From: Mycolicibacterium phlei
GTDB lineage: Bacteria > Actinomycetota > Actinomycetes > Mycobacteriales > Mycobacteriaceae
Assembly (NCBI RefSeq): GCF_001583415.1
Contig: NZ_CP014475.1
Location: 2,604,001-2,668,000 of the forward strand
Reading direction: 5' to 3'
Length of the DNA: 64,000 nt
A program made the position numbers and the translations under genes. This document shows, piece by piece, positions 45,878 to 56,232 of the stretch (position 1 is its first letter; the number at the start of each line of letters is the position of its first letter). The notes below the pieces were generated by a model, which was given only the letters and a program-made list of their open reading frames with translations, made no database searches and was not told where the DNA came from.

Positions 45878-46966
45878 ATGTCCGAAGCGATTCCCGAGAA
45901 GATGCAGGCAGTGGTGTGCCACGGACCCCACGACTACCGGCTCGAAGAGGTCGCGGTGCCGGTGCGCCGGCCGGGTGAGGCGCTGATCAAGGTGGAGGCC
46001 GTCGGCATCTGCGCCAGCGATCTGAAGTGCTATCACGGCGCCGCGAAGTTCTGGGGCGACGAGAACCGTCCGGCCTGGGCCGAGACGATGGTCATCCCCG
46101 GACACGAATTCGTCGGCCGCGTGGTCGAACTCGACGACGAGGCCGCCGAGCGCTGGGGGATCGCGGTCGGTGACCGGGTGGTCTCCGAGCAGATCGTGCC
46201 GTGCTGGGAGTGCCGGTTCTGCAAGCGCGGCCAGTACCACATGTGCCAGCCGCACGACCTCTACGGATTCAAGCGCCGCACCCCCGGCGCCATGGCCAGC
46301 TACATGGTTTATCCGGCGGACGCCCTGGTGCACAAGGTCTCTCCGGACATCCCCGCACACCACGCGGCGTTCGCCGAGCCGCTGTCGTGCTCGCTGCACG
46401 CGGTGGAGCGGGCACAGATCACCTTCGAGGACACCGTGGTGATCGCCGGGTGCGGGCCGATCGGGCTGGGCATGGTGGCCGGCGCCAAGGCCAAGAACCC
46501 GATGCGTGTCATCGCGCTGGACATGGCGCCGGAGAAGCTGCGGCTCGCGGAGCGGTGCGGCGCTGACCTGACCATCAACATCGCCGAGCAGGACGCGGAG
46601 AAGATCATCAAGGATCTCACCGACGGCTACGGCGCCGACGTGTACATCGAGGGCACCGGCCACACCTCGGCGGTGCCGCAGGGCCTCAAGCTGCTGCGCA
46701 AGCTCGGCCGCTACGTCGAGTACGGCGTCTTCGGCAGCGACACCACCGTCGACTGGAGCATCATCAGCGACGACAAGGAACTCGACGTCCTCGGCGCCCA
46801 TCTCGGCCCCTACTGCTGGCCTGCGGCGATCAAGATGATCGAGTCCGGCGTGCTGCCGATGGACGAGATCTGCACCCACCAGCTGCCTCTCACCGAGTTC
46901 CAGAAGGGACTCGATCTGGTGGCTGACGGCAAGGAGTCGGTCAAGGTCTCCCTGATCCCGGCCTGA
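45878..46966 (+). CDS. eltD: Erythritol/L-threitol dehydrogenase (EltD-like)
   Basis: 362 residues from ATG 45878 (AGGAG upstream); MQAVVCHGPHDYRLEEVAV follows closely. Zinc-dependent medium-chain alcohol dehydrogenase: catalytic-zinc region VGICASDLKCYHGAAKF and IPGHEFVGRVVE, structural-zinc CWECRFCKRGQYHMC, and NAD-binding VIAGCGPIGLGMVAG. The sequence closely recalls EltD of M. smegmatis, which oxidises erythritol and L-threitol at C2 to erythruloses. First gene of the operon after the operator array. Confidence 0.88.
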   Translation: MSEAIPEKMQAVVCHGPHDYRLEEVAVPVRRPGEALIKVEAVGICASDLKCYHGAAKFWGDENRPAWAETMVIPGHEFVGRVVELDDEAAERWGIAVGDRVVSEQIVPCWECRFCKRGQYHMCQPHDLYGFKRRTPGAMASYMVYPADALVHKVSPDIPAHHAAFAEPLSCSLHAVERAQITFEDTVVIAGCGPIGLGMVAGAKAKNPMRVIALDMAPEKLRLAERCGADLTINIAEQDAEKIIKDLTDGYGADVYIEGTGHTSAVPQGLKLLRKLGRYVEYGVFGSDTTVDWSIISDDKELDVLGAHLGPYCWPAAIKMIESGVLPMDEICTHQLPLTEFQKGLDLVADGKESVKVSLIPA

Positions 46967-46981
46967 CGGAAGCGACGAGTG

Positions 46982-48403
46982 ATGAGCCGAGAAACACCGC
47001 AGCGCCGCCAACTGTCCCGGCGGAACATGTTGGCGGCCATGGGGTTGGCGGGCGCGGCAGCGGCGAGCCTGCCGGTGCTGTCGGCCTGCGGGGTGGGCGG
47101 CCGCGCCAGCGCGCCCAACGGCGCCGCCGAGGTCACCGGCGGTTTCGACTGGCGCAAGGCGGCCGGGTCGACGATCAACATCCTGCAGACGCCGCACCCG
47201 TACCAGCAGTCGTATCAACCACTGCTCAAGGAGTTCACCGAGCTCACCGGTATCACCGTCAACGTCGACCTGGTTCCCGAGGCCGACTACTTCACCAAGC
47301 TCAACACCGAGCTGGCAGGCGGAACCGGCAAGCACGACGCGTTCATGCTGGGGGCGTACTTCATCTGGCAGTACGGCCCGCCCGGCTGGATCGAGGACCT
47401 CAATCCCTGGCTGCAGAACGCGTCGGCCACCTCCGCGGAGTACGACTTCGAGGACATCTTCGAGGGGCTGCGCACCTCGACGCGGTGGGACTTCACACTC
47501 GGCAACCCGCTCGGCACCGGCGGCCAGTGGGCGATCCCGTGGGGCTTCGAGAACAACGTCGTCGCCTACAACAAGGCGTATTTCGACCGGCGGGGCATCC
47601 GGCTGCCGGACAACTTCGACGACTTCATCCAGCTGGCGATCGACCTGACCGACCGGTCGGAGAACCGCTACGGCATCGCCACCCGCGGCTCGAAGTCCTG
47701 GGCCACGATCCACCCGGGGTTCATGACCCAGTACGTCCGCGAGGGCGCGGTGGACTACACGTTCGATGGCACCGACCTGGTCGCCCGGATGGACAGCGAC
47801 AAGGCCGTCGACTTCACCCGCAAGTGGATCGAGATGCAGCACAAGGCCGGTCCCACGTCGTGGACCACCTACGACTATCCCAACGCCACCGGCGATCTGG
47901 GTGACGGCACCGCGATGATGGTGTACGACGCCGACAGCGCCACCTATCCGAAGAACAAGCCCGGCGCCAGCGCGGAGGCGGGCAACCTCGGCTGGTACGC
48001 CGGACCAGCCGGACCCGACGGCAACTACAAGACCAACCTGTGGACGTGGAGCTGGGCGATGAACGCCAACTCCCGCAACAAGCTGCCTGCCTGGCTGTTC
48101 ATCCAGTGGGCCACCGGCAAGGAGTCGATGAACAAGGCCGTCGAGGGCGGGATCTACGCCGACCCGGTGCGAAAGTCGGTGTTCGACACCACGTTCAAAC
48201 GGATCGCGCAGAACCAGCCCGGTTATCTGGAGGCCTTCGAGACCGTCATCGGCTCCTCGAAGATCCAGTTCACCCCGCAGAAGAAGTTCTTCGACACCAC
48301 CAAGGACTGGGCGGTGGCGCTGCAGGACATCTACGGCGGTGACGACGCGGCCACCCGGTTGCGCAGTCTGGCCAAGACCAACACCTCCAAGGTCAACCTG
48401 TAG
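46982..48403 (+). CDS. ABC sugar-binding lipoprotein (CUT1 type)
   Basis: 473 residues from ATG 46982. Signal with twin arginines (RRQLSRRNMLAAMGLAG) and lipobox LSACG, so Tat or Sec export followed by lipid anchoring. Extracellular solute-binding domain of family 1: INILQTPHPYQQSYQPLLKE, VPEADYFTKLNTELAGG and WAIPWGFENNVVAYNKAYFD. It would deliver a polyol or oligosaccharide to the two CUT1 permeases encoded next. Position suggests a tetritol or pentitol ligand. Confidence 0.88.
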   Translation: MSRETPQRRQLSRRNMLAAMGLAGAAAASLPVLSACGVGGRASAPNGAAEVTGGFDWRKAAGSTINILQTPHPYQQSYQPLLKEFTELTGITVNVDLVPEADYFTKLNTELAGGTGKHDAFMLGAYFIWQYGPPGWIEDLNPWLQNASATSAEYDFEDIFEGLRTSTRWDFTLGNPLGTGGQWAIPWGFENNVVAYNKAYFDRRGIRLPDNFDDFIQLAIDLTDRSENRYGIATRGSKSWATIHPGFMTQYVREGAVDYTFDGTDLVARMDSDKAVDFTRKWIEMQHKAGPTSWTTYDYPNATGDLGDGTAMMVYDADSATYPKNKPGASAEAGNLGWYAGPAGPDGNYKTNLWTWSWAMNANSRNKLPAWLFIQWATGKESMNKAVEGGIYADPVRKSVFDTTFKRIAQNQPGYLEAFETVIGSSKIQFTPQKKFFDTTKDWAVALQDIYGGDDAATRLRSLAKTNTSKVNL

Positions 48404-48414
48404 GAGCCGCCGAG

Positions 48415-49365
48415 ATGACACTGCAGACCCAGCAACCCAGCGCCGCGGAGCAGGTCGGTGACCGGACCGTGGGTAGCCCACCGGAGGTGCCGGACTGGCG
48501 GCGCCGGCTGCGCCCGTATGTGCTGTCCGTGCCCGCGGTCCTCATCGTCGTCGGGATCCTGTACCCGTTCGCCGTCGGCGCCTACTACGCGTTCCTCAAC
48601 TACGCCGCGGTCAATCCCGATCCGCACGTCGTGTGGTTCGAGAACTTCAAATCCGTTCTCGGTGACCAGATCTTCTGGCAGAGCGTCAAGGTCACCGCTA
48701 TCTTCGCGGTGGTCGCCACCGTGATCGAGACGGTTATCGGCGTCGGTCTGGCGCTGCTGCTGAACCGGTCGTCGCTGATCGGGCGGATCTTCGAACGGGT
48801 GCTGATTCTGCCGCTGATGATCGCCCCGGTGATCGCGGGCGTGATCTGGAAACTGATGTTCAACCCGCAGTTCGGCATTCTCAATCACGTTCTGGGGCTG
48901 GGTAACACGTTCGACTGGCTGTCGTCGACCAACGCGCTGTGGTCGGTGATCCTGGTCGACCTGTGGATCTTCACCCCGTTCGTGGCGATCCTGGTGCTCG
49001 CCGGCATCCGCTCGCTGCCCAGGGAGCCGTTCGAGGCCTCCCAGGTCGACGGCGCCGGCTGGTTCTACATGTTCCGCAAGCTGATGCTGCCGATGCTGTG
49101 GCCCTACATCCTGGTCGCGGTGATCTTCCGGTTCATGGACAACCTCAAGGTGTTCGACCACATCTACGTGCTGACCGCGGGCGGACCGGGTGTCGCCACC
49201 CGCACGCTGCAGATCGGCGCCTTCGAGGACTCCATCATCAACCTCGACTACTCCCGCGGCAGCACCTACATGCTGCTGCTGTGGGTGATCGTGTTCATCA
49301 CGGCACGCTATCTGGTCAGCGTGCTGGGCAAGGCGCAGCGCCGCGCTGCCGGAGCGGAGTCGTAA
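48415..49365 (+). CDS. CUT1 ABC permease, MalF-like
   Basis: 316 residues, ATG 48415. Six membrane helices with the EAA coupling motif FEASQVDGAGWFYMFRKLML. N-terminus polar (about 30 residues). Partner of the permease starting at 49368; together they form the channel of the sugar or polyol importer. Confidence 0.92.
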   Translation: MTLQTQQPSAAEQVGDRTVGSPPEVPDWRRRLRPYVLSVPAVLIVVGILYPFAVGAYYAFLNYAAVNPDPHVVWFENFKSVLGDQIFWQSVKVTAIFAVVATVIETVIGVGLALLLNRSSLIGRIFERVLILPLMIAPVIAGVIWKLMFNPQFGILNHVLGLGNTFDWLSSTNALWSVILVDLWIFTPFVAILVLAGIRSLPREPFEASQVDGAGWFYMFRKLMLPMLWPYILVAVIFRFMDNLKVFDHIYVLTAGGPGVATRTLQIGAFEDSIINLDYSRGSTYMLLLWVIVFITARYLVSVLGKAQRRAAGAES

Positions 49366-49367
49366 TC

Positions 49368-50252
49368 ATGGCGAAATCCCGTTTCACCACAACCGAACTG
49401 GCGCCCGGACAGAAGCGCTGGTCGATCGGCTCTGTGGCCGCCGACGTCGGGCTGGTGTTCTGGTTCGTGTTCTCCCTGTTCCCGATCTTCTGGATGCTGA
49501 TGCTGGCCCTGAAGAACGCCGAGGAGCAGACCACGACCTACTTCTCGTTCAGCCCGACGTGGGAGAACTTCGCCACGGTGCTGTCCGACAAGGGCACCCA
49601 GATGACCAGCGTCGACTTCAAGGCGTCACTGCTGACCAGCCTGCTCAACTGCGGCGGCGCGGTGATCGTGTCGCTGGTCATCGGCATCCCGGCGGCCTAC
49701 GCCGCGGGACGCTGGCAGTACAAGGGCAGCAACGACCTGATGTTCACCATGCTGTCGTTCCGGTTCGCCCCGGAACTGATGGTGATCGTGCCGCTGTTCG
49801 TGATCTACAACCAGATCGGGCTGTTCGACACCAAGGTCGGCATGATCTGGGTGCTGCAGCTGGTCACCATGCCGCTGGTGGTGTGGATCCTGCGGTCCTA
49901 CTTCCAGGACCTGCCCGAGGATCTCGAGCAGGCGGCCCTGCTCGACGGCTACACCCGGCGGCGCGCGTTCCTGATGGTGGCGCTGCCGATCGTGCGCCCG
50001 GGCATCGCGGCGGCCGCGCTGCTGGCGTTCATCTTCGCGTGGAACAACTACGTGTTCCCGCTCATCCTCGCCGACACCAACGCCGGCACGGTGACCGTCG
50101 CGATCACCAAGTTCCTCGGCGGCGGCGGACAGGCCTACTACAACCTGACCGCCGCGGCCGCCATCATCGCCGCGCTGCCCCCGCTTATCCTGGCGCTGAC
50201 CATCCAGCGGTATCTGGTGCGCGGCCTGTCGTTCGGGGCGGTGAAGGCCTGA
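49368..50252 (+). CDS. CUT1 ABC permease, MalG-like
   Basis: 294 residues from ATG 49368, two bases after the preceding stop. Six helices; EAA motif LEQAALLDGYTRRRAFLMVA. Second half of the CUT1 channel. Its stop overlaps the start of the first ATPase by one base (TGATG). Confidence 0.92.
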   Translation: MAKSRFTTTELAPGQKRWSIGSVAADVGLVFWFVFSLFPIFWMLMLALKNAEEQTTTYFSFSPTWENFATVLSDKGTQMTSVDFKASLLTSLLNCGGAVIVSLVIGIPAAYAAGRWQYKGSNDLMFTMLSFRFAPELMVIVPLFVIYNQIGLFDTKVGMIWVLQLVTMPLVVWILRSYFQDLPEDLEQAALLDGYTRRRAFLMVALPIVRPGIAAAALLAFIFAWNNYVFPLILADTNAGTVTVAITKFLGGGGQAYYNLTAAAAIIAALPPLILALTIQRYLVRGLSFGAVKA

Positions 50253-51364
50253 TGGCGACCGTATCGATTGCGAACCTGCACAAGTCGTACGGCAAAACGA
50301 AAGCGGTGGACGGGATCTCCGTCGACATCGCCGACGGCGAGTTCTTCGTCATCCTCGGCCCCAGCGGGGCGGGCAAGACGACGACGCTGAAGTCGATCGC
50401 GGGCCTCGTCGACATCGACGCCGGCACAGTGCACATCGGCGGCAACGACGTCACCCGGGTGGAGCCCTACCACCGCAACGTCGCGATGGCGTTCGAGAGC
50501 TACGCGCTGTACCCGCAGAAGACCGTGGCCGAGAATCTGGCCTCACCACTGAAGTCCGGCCGCACCGGCCGCTACACCGAGGCACAGCGCGCCGAGCGCA
50601 TCGACCAGGTCACCTCGACGCTCGGCATCAACCACCTGCAGCAGCGGCTGCCCCGCGAGCTGTCCAACGGCCAGCGGCAGCGTGTCGCGCTCGGCCGGGT
50701 GCTGGTCCGGCCCGCCGACGTGTACCTGCTCGACGAACCGCTCAGCCACCTCGACGCCAAGCTGCGTGCCGCGATGCGCGCCGAACTCAAGCAGCTCGGT
50801 GCCATGAGCAACACCACCACCATCTACGTCACCCATGACTACCAGGAGGCGCTGGCGCTGGGTGACCGGATCGCGGTGATGCGCGACGGCCGGCTGGTCC
50901 AGATCGGGACGCCGGAGCAGATCTGGCGCCACCCCGCCGACACCTTCGTCGCCAAGGCGCTCGGCCAGCCGGAGATCAACCTGCTCGACGGTGTCGTCGA
51001 CGACGACCGGATCCGGCTCGGCGACGGCACCTTCGACGTCCCCGTCCCTGCCGGGGCGACCTGTGCGCGGGGCGACCGGGTGCGGGTGGGGTTGCGGCCG
51101 TGCGACATCCACGCCGAACCGGCCGACGACGAGCCGCGCGGCCGGGTGCTGCTCGCCGAACGGCTCGGCCGCAACGTCGAACTCACCGTCGACGTCGGCG
51201 GCGCCCACCTCATCGTGCTGACGTCGGGCCGCGACGGCGTCGGCGAGGGCGCACCGGTCCGGCTGTCGATCGACCCGGCCGATGTGCACCTGTTCGCGAT
51301 CGGCGACGGTGACACCCCGCGGCTGGGGAATACCCGTGCGACAGAACTGGAGGCAGCACAGTGA
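50252..51364 (+). CDS. CUT1 ABC ATPase, first of two
   Basis: 370 residues. Walker A GPSGAGKTTTLKS, signature LSNGQRQRVALGR (Asn instead of the second residue's usual Gly), Walker B VYLLDEPLSHLDAKLR and switch VTHDYQEAL. The Q-loop reads AMAFESYALYP, so Glu stands where MalK has the Gln. C-terminal OB-fold (TOBE) regulatory region from about residue 245. A second ATPase gene follows with a GTGA overlap, suggesting the importer is driven by a heterodimer as in GlpST-type systems. Confidence 0.9.
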   Translation: MATVSIANLHKSYGKTKAVDGISVDIADGEFFVILGPSGAGKTTTLKSIAGLVDIDAGTVHIGGNDVTRVEPYHRNVAMAFESYALYPQKTVAENLASPLKSGRTGRYTEAQRAERIDQVTSTLGINHLQQRLPRELSNGQRQRVALGRVLVRPADVYLLDEPLSHLDAKLRAAMRAELKQLGAMSNTTTIYVTHDYQEALALGDRIAVMRDGRLVQIGTPEQIWRHPADTFVAKALGQPEINLLDGVVDDDRIRLGDGTFDVPVPAGATCARGDRVRVGLRPCDIHAEPADDEPRGRVLLAERLGRNVELTVDVGGAHLIVLTSGRDGVGEGAPVRLSIDPADVHLFAIGDGDTPRLGNTRATELEAAQ

Positions 51365-52485
51365 GCCTGACCGCGACCCGGCCCCGCACGTCCGCCGCGA
51401 CCGCCCAGAGCCTCACCCTGACCAACCTGGTCAAGGTGTACCACGGCCGCGCGGACGTCCCCGCGGTCAACGGGATCAACCTGGCGATCGAGCCCGGCGA
51501 ACTGGTCGCACTGCTCGGCCCGTCCGGCTGCGGCAAGACCACCACGCTGCGGATGATCGCCGGGCTGGAGACCGTGACCAGCGGCTCGATCCGCATCGGC
51601 GACCGCGAGGTCTCGCACCTGCCGGCCGCCAAACGCGGTGTCGGGGTCGGCTTCGAGAGCTATGCGCTGTACCCGCCGATGTCGGTGCGCGACAACCTGC
51701 TGTACGGGCTGAAGGCCCGCAAGGTCAAAGGCGCCGAGCAGATGGTCGCCGCGATCAGCCGCCGACTGGAGATGGACGACATGCTCGACCTGCGCCCCGC
51801 CGGGCTGTCGAGCGGCCAGAAGCAACGCGTCGCGCTGGCCCGTGCACTCGTGCGCAACCCACCGGTGCTGCTGCTCGACGAGCCGCTGTCGCACCTGGAT
51901 GCCTCGGCGCGCCAGCGGGTGCGCCGTGAACTGAAGGTGCTGCAGCGGGAGTTCGGCTACACCACCATCGTCGTCACCCATGATCAGGTCGAGGCGCTGT
52001 CGCTGGCCGACCGCATCGCGGTGATGGACGCCGGTGTGGTGCAGCAGTTCGGCACTCCGGACGAGGTCTTCGACGACCCCGCCAACCTGTTCGTCGCCCA
52101 GTTCGTCGGCGAACCGCAGATCAACGTGTTGCGCGGGGTGGTGCGGGTGCGCGACGGGCGGGCGCGCGTGGAGATCGGGTCCGGCGCCGGCGCCCTCGAC
52201 ACCACCGTCACCGGTGTCGCCGACGGTACCGCCGTCACGGTCGGCGTCCGCCCGCAGGACTGCGCGCTGACCACCACCGGAACCGGAATCGCCGCCACCG
52301 TCGCGTATTTCGAGCACCTACTCGAATTCGGTCTCGCGACCACCACGGTCGCCGGTATCGAGGAAGGAGTCATCGTGCAGACCCCCGCGGCAGAACGGTA
52401 CGAACCCGACCAGCGGGTCACCCTCACCGCGCCACCGGAACGCGTGTACCTGTTCGACTCCGAGTCGGGGGAGCGGCTGCGATGA
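51361..52485 (+). CDS. CUT1 ABC ATPase, second of two
   Basis: 374 residues, GTG start. Walker A GPSGCGKTTTLRM, Q-loop VGFESYALYPPMS (again Glu for Gln), signature LSSGQKQRVALARAL, Walker B VLLLDEPLSHLDASARQ, switch VTHDQVEAL, and a C-terminal TOBE region. About 40% alike to the first ATPase by eye, so not a recent duplicate. Overlaps both neighbours by four bases. Confidence 0.9.
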   Translation: MSLTATRPRTSAATAQSLTLTNLVKVYHGRADVPAVNGINLAIEPGELVALLGPSGCGKTTTLRMIAGLETVTSGSIRIGDREVSHLPAAKRGVGVGFESYALYPPMSVRDNLLYGLKARKVKGAEQMVAAISRRLEMDDMLDLRPAGLSSGQKQRVALARALVRNPPVLLLDEPLSHLDASARQRVRRELKVLQREFGYTTIVVTHDQVEALSLADRIAVMDAGVVQQFGTPDEVFDDPANLFVAQFVGEPQINVLRGVVRVRDGRARVEIGSGAGALDTTVTGVADGTAVTVGVRPQDCALTTTGTGIAATVAYFEHLLEFGLATTTVAGIEEGVIVQTPAAERYEPDQRVTLTAPPERVYLFDSESGERLR

Positions 52486-54227
52486 CCCTGGTGTGCAACG
52501 ACCCGGCCCGCTTCACCGAGGACATGCTGGCCGGCTTCCTCGACGCCAACGCCCGCTACGTGGTCGGCGTACCCGGCGGGGTGGTGCGCGCGCACAAGAC
52601 CCGGCCCGGCAAGGTGGCGGTGGTCATCGGCGGTGGGTCCGGCCACTATCCGGCGTTCTGCGGAACGGTCGGACCCGGTTTCGCCGACGGCGCGGTCGTC
52701 GGCAACGTGTTCACCTCACCGTCGGCCGAGGAGGCCGCCTCGGTGGCACGCGCCGCGCACTCCGACGCCGGTGTGCTGCTGACCACCGGCAACTACGCCG
52801 GGGACGTGATGAACTTCAACCTCGCCGTCGAACAGCTGCGCGGCGAGGGCATCGACGCCCACTACTTCGCGGTCACCGACGACGTGGCCAGCGCGCCGCG
52901 CGGCGAGGAGGCCAAACGGCGCGGCATCGCAGGAGATTTCACGGTGTTCAAGTGCGCCAGCGCCGCCGCCGAGGAGGGCCTCGACCTCGCGGGTGTGGTG
53001 CGTGTCGCCGAGGCCGCCAACGCGGCGACCCGCACGCTGGGCGTCGCGTTCGACGGCTGCACGCTGCCCGGCGCCGATGCGCCGCTGTTCACCGTCCCGG
53101 CCGGGCGGATGGGTGTCGGTCTCGGCATCCACGGCGAGCCCGGTGTCGCCGAGGAGGAGATGCCCACCGCGGCGGGTCTGGCCCGGACACTGGTCGACGG
53201 GGTGCTCGGCGACCGGCCCGAGGCGCCGGAGCGCCGGATCGCGGTGATCCTCAACGGTCTGGGCCGCACCAAGTACGAGGAGCTGTTCGTGCTGTGGGGC
53301 GAGGTGTCGCGGCTGCTGCGCGACCGCGGCTACACCATCGTCGAGCCCGAGGTCGCCGAACTCGTCACCAGCCTGGACATGGCGGGCTGCTCGCTGACCG
53401 TGATGTGGCTCGACGAGGAGCTCGAGCGGTACTGGACCGCTCCCGCCGACACCCCCGCCTACCGCAAGGGCGTCTCGGCGATCGCCGCCCCGGTGGGCGA
53501 GGCCCGCTCCCGGCATGACGTTGAAACCGCTGCTGCGCCAGTCGCTCTCGCTGAGAAGGCCGACGACGACGGGCGCACCGGCGGACGGCTGGTCGCCCGC
53601 GCGCTGACGGCGATGGCCACCATGCTGGCCGACGCCGAAACCGAACTCGGGCGCATCGACGCCGTGGCCGGCGACGGTGACCACGGGCGCGGCATGGTGA
53701 AGGGCTCGGCCGCCGCGCGCGACGCGGCCGCCGCCGCCGTCGACGCCGGTGCGGGCCAGGGTTCGGTGCTGATCGCGGCGGGCAAGGAGTGGGCCGCCAA
53801 GGCCGGTGGCACCTCGGGAGTGCTGTGGGGTGCGCTGCTCACCGCGCTCGGCACCCGTCTCGGGGACACCGGCACCCCGGACGCGACGACCATCGCCGCC
53901 GGGATGCGGGCCGGCTACGACGCGCTGATCCGGCTGGGCGGAGCCGCACCGGGGGACAAGACCATGCTCGACGCGCTGCTGCCGTTGGTCGAGACGCTGG
54001 AACAGCGTGCCGCCCACGGCGACACGTGGACCGAGGCGTGGCGGGCCGCCGCCGAGGTGGCCACCGAGGCCGCCCGCGCGACCGCCGAGCTGCGGCCCCG
54101 GGTCGGCCGGGCCCGCCCGCTGGCCGAGCGCAGCGTGGGCACCCCCGACGCGGGTGCGACGTCGCTGGCGATGTGCGCCCGCACCGTCGCCGACTGCTTC
54201 ACCTACATCACTCAAGGAGACAGCTGA
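52482..54227 (+). CDS. derK: D-erythrulose kinase-like DhaK-DhaL fusion (DerK)
   Basis: 581 residues. DhaK part (1-330): [35 protein letters not shown], and [14 protein letters not shown] with the substrate-binding His. DhaL part (about 370-575): [16 protein letters not shown] for metal and [21 protein letters not shown] and [16 protein letters not shown]-dependent dihydroxyacetone-kinase family. With EltD, DerI and DthD in the same operon it is most likely D-erythrulose kinase making D-erythrulose 4-phosphate, as described in M. smegmatis. Confidence 0.88.
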   Translation: MTLVCNDPARFTEDMLAGFLDANARYVVGVPGGVVRAHKTRPGKVAVVIGGGSGHYPAFCGTVGPGFADGAVVGNVFTSPSAEEAASVARAAHSDAGVLLTTGNYAGDVMNFNLAVEQLRGEGIDAHYFAVTDDVASAPRGEEAKRRGIAGDFTVFKCASAAAEEGLDLAGVVRVAEAANAATRTLGVAFDGCTLPGADAPLFTVPAGRMGVGLGIHGEPGVAEEEMPTAAGLARTLVDGVLGDRPEAPERRIAVILNGLGRTKYEELFVLWGEVSRLLRDRGYTIVEPEVAELVTSLDMAGCSLTVMWLDEELERYWTAPADTPAYRKGVSAIAAPVGEARSRHDVETAAAPVALAEKADDDGRTGGRLVARALTAMATMLADAETELGRIDAVAGDGDHGRGMVKGSAAARDAAAAAVDAGAGQGSVLIAAGKEWAAKAGGTSGVLWGALLTALGTRLGDTGTPDATTIAAGMRAGYDALIRLGGAAPGDKTMLDALLPLVETLEQRAAHGDTWTEAWRAAAEVATEAARATAELRPRVGRARPLAERSVGTPDAGATSLAMCARTVADCFTYITQGDS

Positions 54228-54694
54228 TGGCTCGCCTGCGGATCGTCGTCGGTTCCGACGACGCCGGCTACGAATACAAGGAGGCCCTCAAGGGCGATCT
54301 CGCATCCGACCCCCGGGTCGAGACGGTCACCGACGTCGGCGTCGGCGCCGACGAGGACACCGCCTATCCGCACGTCGCGGTCGCGGCGGCCCGGATGGTC
54401 GCCGAGGGTAAGGCCGATCGCGCGCTGCTGGTGTGCGGCACCGGTCTCGGGGTCGCGATCAGCGCCAACAAGGTCCCGGGCATCCGCGCCGTGACCGCGC
54501 ACGACAGCTTCTCGGTGGAGCGCTCCGTGCTGTCCAACAACGCGCAGGTGCTGTGCTTCGGCCAGCGGGTGATCGGCCTGGAACTGGCCCGCCGCCTCGC
54601 CCGGGAGTGGGTGGGCTACGAGTTCGATCCGAACAGCCCCTCGGCGAACAAGGTCGAGGCCATCACGAAGTACGAAGAGCCGGTCGCCCACTGA
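54227..54694 (+). CDS. derI: D-erythrulose-4-phosphate isomerase-like (RpiB/LacAB family)
   Basis: 155 residues from ATG 54227, one-base overlap with derK. Begins [20 protein letters not shown], active-site Cys in [16 protein letters not shown], followed by [20 protein letters not shown]. RpiB-family aldose-ketose isomerase; directly after the erythrulose kinase the expected job is D-erythrulose 4-phosphate to D-erythrose 4-phosphate, which enters central metabolism. Confidence 0.87.
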   Translation: MARLRIVVGSDDAGYEYKEALKGDLASDPRVETVTDVGVGADEDTAYPHVAVAAARMVAEGKADRALLVCGTGLGVAISANKVPGIRAVTAHDSFSVERSVLSNNAQVLCFGQRVIGLELARRLAREWVGYEFDPNSPSANKVEAITKYEEPVAH

Positions 54695-56232
54695 TGACCG
54701 CACCGCTGCTCGAATGCACGGGCATCACCAAGAGTTTCGGTGGTGTTCCGGTACTCAAGGGTGTGGACCTGCGTCTGGAGCCCGGCACCGTGACGGCGCT
54801 GGCCGGCGAGAACGGGGCAGGCAAGTCGACGCTGATGAAGATCATCTCCGGGCAGTACAGCGCCGACCAGGGCACCGTCACGGTCAGCGGGCAGCAGCTG
54901 TCCGCGGGCAACCCCCGCGACGCGGTCAAGCACGGGGTCGCGATCGTGCCCCAGGAACTCGCCTCCATCGAGGACCTCACCGTCTACGAAAACCTGTTCG
55001 TTGGACGCGAACTCACCCGCGGCCCGTTCCTGAACCGGCGCGCGATGATCGCCGAGGCCCGCGAGACGCTGGCGGTGTTCGACGTGGCGATCTCCCCGAC
55101 GGCGCGGATCGGCAGCCTGCCGGTCGGCCTGCGCCAGATCGTGGAGATCGTCAAGGCCGCGCGCACCGGCGCGAAGGTGCTGATGCTCGACGAACCCACC
55201 TCGGCGATCTCCGAGCGTGAGGTCGAGGGCCTCTACCGCATCGTGCGCCGGCTGCGCGACCACGGCGTGGCGATGGTGTACACCACCCACAAGATGGCCG
55301 AGATCCGCGCCATCGCCGACCGTGTCGTCGTGCTGCGCGACGGCGGCCTGATCCTCGACAAGGGCATCGACGACGTCTCCGACGACGACATCGTCACCGC
55401 GATGATCGGCCGCGAACTCGACGCGCTGTTCCCGCCGCGCCCGGAGCCCGCCGACACCACCGTGCTCGAGGTCGACGGGCTGCAGGTCGAGGGCGCGGCC
55501 GGGCCCGTGACGTTCTCCGTTCGGGCCGGCGAGATCGTCGGGCTGGCGGGGCTGGTCGGCGCGGGCCGCACCGAACTGCTTGAAGGCATCTTCGGGGCAC
55601 GGCGCACCACGGCGGGCACCGTCACGGTGCGCGGCCGCAAGGTGGCCCGCAACCAGCCCGCCGCCGCGATCACCGCCGGAATGGCGATGGTGCCCGAGGA
55701 CCGCAAGCTCGCCGGCGCGGTGCTGTCGATGAGCGTGCTCGACAACGCCACCCTGCCCAGACTCTCGTCGTTCTCACTGGCCGGCTGGCTGCGCGGAAAG
55801 GCCCGCAGCACAGCGGTTTCGGAGGCGATGTCGTCGGTGCGGCTGCGCAGCCGCGGCCTCGGCCAGGAGGTCGGCACCCTGTCCGGCGGCAACCAGCAGA
55901 AGGTCGTGCTGGCCCGCTGGCTCACCGGCACCGTCGACGTGCTGCTGCTCGACGAACCGACCCGCGGCGTCGACGTCGGCGCCCGCAGCGAGATCTACCG
56001 CATCATCACCGAACTGGCGGCGGGCGGCATGGCCGTGCTGATGGCGTCGTCGGACATGCCCGAGGTCGTCGGGCTGTCGCACCGCGCGTTCGTCATGCGC
56101 GACGGCCTGCTGGTCGGCGAGCTCGACCGGGATGCCCTCGACCATCCGGCCGTGCAGGAGTCCGTGTTCCGGCTCGCCACCGCGCTGGAGCCGTCCCGTC
56201 ACCCCGAACCCGATAGAGAGGCCGCATCGTGA
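54694..56232 (+). CDS. CUT2 ABC ATPase, RbsA-like
   Basis: 512 residues with two ATPase halves. First half Walker A AGENGAGKSTLMK and Walker B VLMLDEPTSAISE; second half has the degenerate Walker A GLVGAGRTELLE and signature LSGGNQQKVVLARWL. This asymmetry is normal for RbsA/XylG/AraG. It energises the second importer of the operon. ATG overlaps the preceding stop by one base. Confidence 0.93.
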   Translation: MTAPLLECTGITKSFGGVPVLKGVDLRLEPGTVTALAGENGAGKSTLMKIISGQYSADQGTVTVSGQQLSAGNPRDAVKHGVAIVPQELASIEDLTVYENLFVGRELTRGPFLNRRAMIAEARETLAVFDVAISPTARIGSLPVGLRQIVEIVKAARTGAKVLMLDEPTSAISEREVEGLYRIVRRLRDHGVAMVYTTHKMAEIRAIADRVVVLRDGGLILDKGIDDVSDDDIVTAMIGRELDALFPPRPEPADTTVLEVDGLQVEGAAGPVTFSVRAGEIVGLAGLVGAGRTELLEGIFGARRTTAGTVTVRGRKVARNQPAAAITAGMAMVPEDRKLAGAVLSMSVLDNATLPRLSSFSLAGWLRGKARSTAVSEAMSSVRLRSRGLGQEVGTLSGGNQQKVVLARWLTGTVDVLLLDEPTRGVDVGARSEIYRIITELAAGGMAVLMASSDMPEVVGLSHRAFVMRDGLLVGELDRDALDHPAVQESVFRLATALEPSRHPEPDREAAS

